Shown here in pieces: positions 7,167-11,344 of a stretch of DNA of 11,344 nt. The stretch spans positions 1 through 11,344 of the forward strand of contig CAZMRY010000044.1 of NCBI GenBank assembly GCA_964568815.1, written 5' to 3'. This DNA comes from RGIG8700 sp964568815. GTDB lineage: Bacteria; Bacillota; Clostridia; RGIG6154. Within the stretch, counting starts at the first letter, position 1; each line of letters opens with the position of its first letter. The position numbers and the translations under genes were made by a program. Below the pieces are notes generated by a model. The model made no database searches and was not told where the DNA came from. It was given only the letters and a program-made list of their open reading frames with translations.

Positions 7167-7200
7167 AAAAATAAAATCCCGTGCTTATTTTAGCACGGGG
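7167..7200 (-). terminator. glyS terminator / leader hairpin of the DUF421 operon
   Basis: CCCGTGCT (7178-7185) pairs perfectly with AGCACGGG (7192-7199) around a 6-nt loop. On the minus strand it is followed by ATTTTATTTTT, a classic intrinsic terminator 15 nt after the glyS stop. The U tract runs directly into the AAGGA ribosome site of the DUF421 gene, leaving no room for a separate promoter. Confidence 0.85.
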
Positions 7201-7215
7201 TTGATAAATTTATTC

Positions 7216-8607
7216 TCAGAATTTAAGCTTTGATTCAATGTAAGGAATTACATCTTCTATTTTCATTCTTTCCTGCTGCATAGTATCTCTGTCTCTAACG
7301 GTTACACATCCATCTTCAACAGAATCAAAGTCATATGTTATACAGAAAGGAGTTCCTATTTCGTCCTGTCTTCTGTATCTCTTACCAATAGAACCTGCTT
7401 CATCATATTCGCAAGGGAAGTGTGCTGAAAGCTTTGAGAAAAGCTCAGCAGCACCATCAGCAAGCTTCTTTGACAGAGGAAGAATTGCAGCTTTAACAGG
7501 AGCAAGTGCAGGATGGAGATGCATAACAATTCTTGTATCGTTTTCACCTATTTCTTCTTCGTCATAAGCTTCGCAAAGGAAGGCGAGAGCAACACGGTCA
7601 GCACCAAGTGATGGTTCAATACAGTAAGGAATGAATTTTTCATTGGTGTTTGGGTCTGTATATTCAAATGATTCGCCTGAATGATTCTGATGCTGCATAA
7701 GGTCATAGTCTGTTCTGTCTGCAACACCCCATAATTCACCCCAACCAAATGGGAATACGAACTCAATATCTGAAGTTGCTTTTGAATAAAAGGCAAGTTC
7801 TTCGGGAGAATGATCTCTGTATCTTAAATTTTCTTTTTTAAGACCGAGGTCTAAAAGGAACTGCATACAGAAGTCTTTCCAGTAATAGAACCATTCCAGG
7901 TCTTCACCAGGTTTGCAGAAAAATTCAAGCTCCATCTGCTCAAATTCTCTTGTTCTGAATGTGAAGTTTCCGGGAGTAATTTCATTTCTGAAAGATTTAC
8001 CTATCTGACCAATACCAAAAGGAAGCTTCTTTCTTGATGTTCTCTGAACATTTTTGAAATTAACGAATATACCCTGAGCTGTTTCAGGTCTTAAATAAAG
8101 CTCAGCTTTGGAGTCTTCTGTAACCCCCTGGAAAGTCTTGAACATAAGATTAAACTGTCTGATATCTGTGAAATTGCGTTTTCCACACTGTGGGCAACAG
8201 ATTTCATGCTCATTTATGTATTCGAGCATTTTTTCGTGGCTCCATCCGTCAACGGTTAAGCTTTCACCTTTCTCGAATGCATAATCTTCTATAAGCTTGT
8301 CTGCACGGTGTCTTGCTTTACACTCTTTGCAGTCCATAAGAGGGTCTGAAAAACCGCCAACATGACCTGATGCAACCCAGGTTTGCGGATTCATAAGAAT
8401 TGCAGCATCAAGACCTACATTGTAAGGGCTCTGCTGAATGAACTTTGTCCACCATGCTTTTTTTACGTTATTTTTAAATTCAACACCGTAAGGACCATAA
8501 TCCCATGTGTTTGACAGGCCGCCATATATTTCTGAACCTGCATAAATGTAGCCTCTGCCTTTACAGAGTGCAACAATTTTTTCCATAGTTTTTTGTGTAT
8601 TATCCAT
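7216..8607 (-). CDS. glyS: Glycyl-tRNA synthetase, single-chain dimeric type
   Basis: Class IIa aminoacyl-tRNA synthetase that charges tRNA-Gly with glycine in the cytosol. The 463 aa match the family's usual length of about 460. Visible landmarks: GRGYIYAGSEIYGGLSNTWD (17-36); a likely zinc pair C93/C96 with C138/C141; YLRPETAQGIF (171-181); motif 2 around FRNEI (206-210) and the TREFEQMELEFF segment (219-230); motif 3 GADRVALAF (335-343); and a C-terminal anticodon-binding domain (about 358-463) with GKRYRRQDEIGTPFC. The start is ATG 8607, chosen for the TTGGAG site 9 nt upstream. The in-frame ATG at 8646 would add 13 unsupported residues. It has its own promoter overlapping the end of the HAD gene, and a strong terminator. 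No T-box leader fits in the short upstream region. Confidence 0.97.
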   Translation of the reverse strand: MDNTQKTMEKIVALCKGRGYIYAGSEIYGGLSNTWDYGPYGVEFKNNVKKAWWTKFIQQSPYNVGLDAAILMNPQTWVASGHVGGFSDPLMDCKECKARHRADKLIEDYAFEKGESLTVDGWSHEKMLEYINEHEICCPQCGKRNFTDIRQFNLMFKTFQGVTEDSKAELYLRPETAQGIFVNFKNVQRTSRKKLPFGIGQIGKSFRNEITPGNFTFRTREFEQMELEFFCKPGEDLEWFYYWKDFCMQFLLDLGLKKENLRYRDHSPEELAFYSKATSDIEFVFPFGWGELWGVADRTDYDLMQHQNHSGESFEYTDPNTNEKFIPYCIEPSLGADRVALAFLCEAYDEEEIGENDTRIVMHLHPALAPVKAAILPLSKKLADGAAELFSKLSAHFPCEYDEAGSIGKRYRRQDEIGTPFCITYDFDSVEDGCVTVRDRDTMQQERMKIEDVIPYIESKLKF

Positions 8608-8616
8608 TATAATGTA

Positions 8617-8622
8617 CTCCAA
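8617..8622 (-). promoter_or_regulatory. Ribosome binding site deciding the glyS start
   Basis: TTGGAG on the minus strand, 9 nt before ATG 8607. The upstream in-frame ATG at 8646 lacks a comparable site and lies close to the predicted transcription start. Confidence 0.7.
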
Positions 8623-8655
8623 TCTGCCATAAGGCATATTAATCAATTAAATTGT

Positions 8656-8684
8656 ATTTTATCACATAGCTTTAACAATTTCAA
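8656..8684 (-). promoter_or_regulatory. glyS promoter
   Basis: Minus strand: -35 TTGAAA (8679-8684), 17-nt spacer ending in TGTGA, -10 TAAAAT (8656-8661). The -35 box lies within 10 nt of the HAD gene stop. Expected transcription start is about 8650, leaving a leader of roughly 40 nt, far too short for a T-box. Confidence 0.65.
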
Positions 8685-8687
8685 GTG

Positions 8688-9254
8688 TTATTTAATTTTC
8701 TTAAGTTTATTATCTTTAACCAGATAAGCGTTGTCTGATATATTTATCATAGGCATATCATTTTTAGAGTCTGTAAAGAAGTTGTCAATCTTTGCATCCT
8801 TGTATTTCTTGCGGTACAGTGCAACTTTATTAGAACGGAAGCAAAGCTGAGTTACTTCCTTATTAATGGGGTCAACCTCTGATGATATATAATTATGAAC
8901 ACCTATTCTGTTTAATATTTCTTCAAGAAATATGTTGAAGTTTGCTGAAACAATAATATCGTCTTCTTTTTTGTAATCAAAATACCATGGTTTGATTTTG
9001 TTTTCGTTTTTATCCCAGAATTCTTTGACAGCACCGTCCATATCGCCTATATCTGTTAAAAAGTCATAGACATATTTAGAACATAAGACCATAAGGTTGT
9101 CTATTGTAATTATACACATCTTATATTTGATAAGATTAACGACAGCAGCCTTCAGATATTTTATGAATTTAAAATCTTTTTTTAAACAAAACAGATAAAA
9201 ATCAAAAAGACTTTCACCATCATATATTGTATTGTCAAAATCGTAAACATTCAT
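8688..9254 (-). CDS. HAD-superfamily phosphatase (HAD-IB / SerB-like subgroup)
   Basis: A 188-aa cytosolic hydrolase. Motif I is DFDNT (5-9), with nucleophile D5 and general acid D7. A helical cap (about 14-95) follows. Motif II is the serine in VSAN (S103), motif III is K143 (SNKVALYRKKY), and motif IV is TDSKNDMPM (161-169) with D162 and D166, so the catalytic set is complete. This layout resembles the HAD-IB group that includes phosphoserine phosphatase-like enzymes, which hydrolyse small phosphorylated metabolites; the substrate cannot be told from sequence. The start ATG follows AAAGGA by about 7 nt. It lies upstream of glyS on the same strand, 80 nt from the glyS start, and is divergent from the dockerin gene. 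Confidence 0.9.
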   Translation of the reverse strand: MNVYDFDNTIYDGESLFDFYLFCLKKDFKFIKYLKAAVVNLIKYKMCIITIDNLMVLCSKYVYDFLTDIGDMDGAVKEFWDKNENKIKPWYFDYKKEDDIIVSANFNIFLEEILNRIGVHNYISSEVDPINKEVTQLCFRSNKVALYRKKYKDAKIDNFFTDSKNDMPMINISDNAYLVKDNKLKKIK

Positions 9255-9277
9255 AACAGAATCCTTTCAATATAATA

Positions 9278-9306
9278 ATACTATATGTTGTGAGTGAGAA
9301 TAGAGT
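9278..9306 (-). promoter_or_regulatory. Possible promoter of the HAD phosphatase gene
   Basis: On the minus strand TTACTC and TATAGT are spaced by about 17 nt, some 25 nt ahead of the start codon. The -35 match is weak, so this is tentative. Confidence 0.35.
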
Positions 9307-9412
9307 AACATACAACAACTATTTTTGTCAAGTTAACGAAGCGATAATCTACGAATTTTGTGCCAAGATTAAAAAATAAATAAAAAATCTGTATTATTTT
9401 TGATTTTTTGTA

Positions 9413-9441
9413 TTGACAAATACCTTTTTTTGTATTAAACT
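9413..9441 (+). promoter_or_regulatory. Promoter of the dockerin protein gene, with overlapping repeats
   Basis: -35 TTGACA (9413-9418, consensus), 17-nt spacer, -10 TAAACT (9436-9441). The -35 box sits in a small palindrome GTATT-GACA-AATAC (9410-9423), and TTTTTTGTATT occurs at 9404-9414 and again at about 9426-9436. The palindrome and repeats could be a regulator site or just A/T-rich sequence. Confidence 0.75.
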
Positions 9442-9477
9442 ACATTTAGTAAATAATTAAGTTGGGAGATATGAATT

Positions 9478-10110
9478 ATGAAAAAAATTATAAGCGCAGT
9501 AATTGCAATCGTTTTAGTACTTTCATTATCACTTTCTGTTATGGCAGACGGCGTTGCTCCTGCAACAGGTGATTCAAACATTAAATGCGAAATTAGTGAT
9601 GTAACAGTTAAAGTAAGAACTCTTACAGTTAAGTATTCAAATGCAAACTTTGATGCAGCTGATGATGTTACTTTCTTATTCTATGCACCAGAAAGTGCTG
9701 AAAGCGATAATATCATTGATACAAACATTTACCATGCTGACCAGGTTGATTATTCAGCTGATGGATATACATTCACATTATCAAGTGATGTTCCAGAAGG
9801 TACATACAATCTCTTAATCGGTGGAACAGATGAAGATGTTCCTTGCCTCGTTAAAGGTATCACTCTTGCAAGACCATATGAGTATGGTGATGTGGATTAC
9901 AGTGGTGGCGTTGATTCTTTGGATATTTTAAAAATTGCAAAGTATATTGTTGGATTCGAAGCAGAAATGGCGGAAATTGATGGTGATTCAGCTAAAAAGG
10001 CTTTAGCTGATGTTACTTGGGACGGTAATGTTGACTCACTTGACACACTTAAAATCGCAAAATACGTTGTTGGATTTGAAGGTGTTGATTTAAGCGTAGC
10101 AGGAAACTAA
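9478..10110 (+). CDS. Secreted protein with C-terminal two-repeat dockerin
   Basis: A 210-aa exported protein. A Sec signal peptide (1-23: KK, then a hydrophobic core, likely cut after VMA) is followed by a beta-rich module (about 36-131) without recognised catalytic motifs, then a short linker. A type I-like dockerin (about 137-201) is built from two near-identical calcium-loop/helix repeats. Repeat 1 (138-161) has D138, D140, S142, D146 and D149. Repeat 2 (178-201) has D178, T180, D182, D186 and D189, so Thr replaces the usual acidic residue at position 3. Both repeats share VDSLD, LKIAKY and VGFE. Dockerins bind cohesin modules on scaffold proteins. It has its own promoter and terminator, and a GGGAG site 9 nt before ATG. 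The next gene downstream carries a cohesin-like domain. Confidence 0.85.
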   Translation: MKKIISAVIAIVLVLSLSLSVMADGVAPATGDSNIKCEISDVTVKVRTLTVKYSNANFDAADDVTFLFYAPESAESDNIIDTNIYHADQVDYSADGYTFTLSSDVPEGTYNLLIGGTDEDVPCLVKGITLARPYEYGDVDYSGGVDSLDILKIAKYIVGFEAEMAEIDGDSAKKALADVTWDGNVDSLDTLKIAKYVVGFEGVDLSVAGN

Positions 10111-10122
10111 ATTTGCTAAAAT

Positions 10123-10160
10123 AAAAAAATGGGCATTCTATGCTCATTTTTTTTATTTTA
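10123..10160 (+). terminator. Intrinsic terminator of the dockerin gene
   Basis: A 14-bp stem (10123-10136 with 10140-10153, one G-T wobble) contains ATGGGCAT and ATGCTCAT around a TCT loop, followed by a run of Ts. It ends the dockerin transcript and separates it from the next gene. Confidence 0.85.
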
Positions 10161-10236
10161 GACAGAATAATATTTCTGAAATTTTAACAAACATATATGT
10201 ATATTAAAAATTAGTTTAAAATTAAACAAAAATATC

Positions 10237-10265
10237 TTGACAAAAAAATAAGATACTATTATAAT
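10237..10265 (+). promoter_or_regulatory. Full-consensus promoter of the cohesin-like gene
   Basis: TTGACA (10237-10242), 17-nt spacer, TATAAT (10260-10265): a perfect sigma-A consensus, so strong expression is expected. The transcript should start near 10272, leaving a leader of about 75 nt. Confidence 0.85.
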
Positions 10266-10320
10266 ATACTTAAGTTGTAATGGTGTGCAATGGCAGAACC
10301 ATTGCACGAAAATATACTTA
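10263..10320 (+). repeat. 10-bp direct repeat flanking the leader hairpin
   Basis: AATATACTTA occurs at 10263-10272 (overlapping the -10 box) and again at 10311-10320. The copies bracket the leader hairpin. They may be regulator sites or chance in A/T-rich DNA. Confidence 0.5.
10279..10307 (+). promoter_or_regulatory. 5' leader hairpin with an alternative fold
   Basis: GTGCAATGG (10285-10293) and CCATTGCAC (10299-10307) form a perfect 9-bp stem with a CAGAA loop. AATGGT (10279-10284) can instead pair with ACCATT (10298-10303), so the two folds exclude each other. There is no T tract, so it is not a terminator. It could stabilise the mRNA or regulate it. Confidence 0.6.
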
Positions 10321-10347
10321 TATTATTAAAGAAAGGATGATAAACTA

Positions 10348-11344
10348 ATGTTGAAAAAAATTATTAGTTTAATACTCGTAGTTTGTATGCTTTCTGCACT
10401 TGGTGTAGCTGTTTCGGCTGAAGGCGAACAAGTGATTGAAGTTACTGCTACAGCGATTGAGGATGGTGCGTTCTGCGTTGATATTTCAATTAAGAATAAC
10501 ATTCTCACAACTTATGAAGGCTCTGCTCCTACAAATGATGACATTAAAGGATTGAGCGCATATCAGGTAAATCTCACATACGATGCAGATTTATTTGAAG
10601 TATACGAACCATACGCTTTAACTGAGTATGATGGTGATCCAACACTTAATGGAACTAAAGCACAGTGGACCAGCACATCTGGTTTAAGACTTACTGAAGG
10701 TTCAGGTAAGAATAAAACTTACAAATATTATGAAGATGCTACATTACTTAGATATGATGTAGAACTTAATTCAAATATTCCTGAAGAAAAACTTGGCGAA
10801 ACAGTAAGAATTAGTCTTGACACTGATTTTTCATTCTTTGCTAATATCGATGCTTCAAAGATTACAATTGATCCTGCATATGTAGATGTTGTTATCCCTG
10901 ACACAAGAGAAGAAATTGCTGGCTTAACAGCAACTCCTGTTGAAGGGCTTGCTTACACAGGCGAAGTTATCGATCCTGCTACAACTGTTACACTTAACAC
11001 TGTTGAAGGCGATGTAGTTACATACAAATCTGAACCTGCTGAAATTAAAAATGCAGATACATACAAAGTAACAGCTACAGTTAAAAGAGCAGGCTTTAAA
11101 GCAACAGCTGTTTCAGCAGATGTTGTAATTGGAAAGAAAGACATCAATGTAACAATGGCAGATGCATCAATGACATATGGTGATCCAGTTCCTGCATTTA
11201 CATCAGATGCTCCTGCTGACGTAACAGTAACACCTGTTGCAATTGAAAATCCAAATGCTGGTACACATGCTATTACAGCAACAGCAGAAGATACAACAGG
11301 TAACTACAATGTAACAGTTAAAGCTGGTACACTTACAGTTAATA
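10348..11344 (+). CDS. Secreted cohesin-like and MBG/Ig-like repeat protein, 3' end beyond window
   Basis: The frame is open for 332 codons to the window edge with no stop, so this is a 5' portion. A signal peptide (1-24, cut after VSA) is followed by a beta domain (about 28-184) that looks cohesin-like: GLSAYQVNLTYDADLFEVY (68-87), a NIPEEKLGETVRISL stretch and a final ITIDPAYVDVVI strand. Next come an Ig-like module with the AYTGEVIDPATTV motif (about 192-261) and an MBG_2-type module starting DINVTMADASMTYGDPVPAF (265-284) and running to the edge. Such modules form long cell-surface stalks. The AAAGGA site lies 10 nt before ATG 10348, and a 3-codon ATG-ATA-AAC-TAA frame sits between them, ending on the start codon. 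It neighbours a dockerin protein, suggesting an interacting surface pair. The cohesin call is by pattern only. Confidence 0.8.
   Translation, partial: MLKKIISLILVVCMLSALGVAVSAEGEQVIEVTATAIEDGAFCVDISIKNNILTTYEGSAPTNDDIKGLSAYQVNLTYDADLFEVYEPYALTEYDGDPTLNGTKAQWTSTSGLRLTEGSGKNKTYKYYEDATLLRYDVELNSNIPEEKLGETVRISLDTDFSFFANIDASKITIDPAYVDVVIPDTREEIAGLTATPVEGLAYTGEVIDPATTVTLNTVEGDVVTYKSEPAEIKNADTYKVTATVKRAGFKATAVSADVVIGKKDINVTMADASMTYGDPVPAFTSDAPADVTVTPVAIENPNAGTHAITATAEDTTGNYNVTVKAGTLTVN

Noticed and set aside
8608..8646. ATG at 8646 as the glyS start
   Set aside because: It lies almost at the predicted transcription start, has no ribosome site, and adds residues absent from the family; ATG 8607 is better supported.
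10263..10320. Leader repeats as a small mobile element with target duplication
   Set aside because: The bracketed segment is only 38 nt, and the hairpin arms do not lie at the repeat edges; no transposase or known element is seen.
10326..11147. Minus-strand frames at 10326-10508 and 10953-11147
   Set aside because: They are antisense to the intact signal-peptide protein starting at 10348, which reads open to the window end.
1..11344. CRISPR array, tRNA, rRNA or insertion sequence
   Set aside because: No regularly spaced repeats, cloverleaf, rRNA-like tracts or transposase frames were found on either strand.

Overview
The base composition is low in GC, ribosome binding sites are of the AAAGGA/GGGAG type, TTG start codons recur, and GlyRS is single-chain. 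Together with a DUF896 gene, a DUF421-DUF4363 pair and a dockerin-type surface protein, this points to a Gram-positive, probably anaerobic Clostridia-class Firmicute, plausibly of gut or fibre-degrading lifestyle. That assignment is inference; no rRNA or other species marker is present.

Layout. (1) 1-430: a small DUF896 (YnzC-like) gene on the minus strand, followed by two hairpins, with a divergent intergenic region carrying one promoter in each direction. (2) 433-5763, plus strand: a tight four-gene operon. It holds a full-length but catalytically gutted PurH (AICAR transformylase/IMP cyclohydrolase) paralogue, a Na+/phosphate cotransporter with a C-terminal PhoU domain, an OmpR/PhoB-type response regulator (TTG start) and a PhoR-type histidine kinase with almost no extracellular domain. 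It ends in a perfect 14-bp hairpin. (3) 5747-7153, minus strand: an apparent operon of DUF421 membrane protein, DUF4363 protein and an orphan 107-aa protein. The last gene converges on and overlaps the kinase gene inside the shared terminator palindrome. (4) 7216-9254, minus strand: glyS (own promoter, no T-box seen) and, upstream, a HAD-family phosphatase. (5) 9400-11344, plus strand: two secreted or surface proteins, each with its own near-consensus promoter. The first is a 210-aa signal-peptide protein ending in a two-repeat dockerin. The second is a gene cut by the window end, with a signal peptide, a cohesin-like beta domain and MBG/Ig-like repeats.

How the genes may work together. The 433-5763 operon looks like a phosphate-homeostasis module: phosphate import, PhoU feedback and two-component control. 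Its unusual element is the PurH-like pseudoenzyme in first position, which may act as a ligand-binding or regulatory protein linking purine/ZMP or phosphate status to transport; this is the most novel point of the window. The 3' end looks like a dockerin/cohesin pair of cell-surface proteins without a catalytic domain in the part seen, possibly a small structural surface complex.
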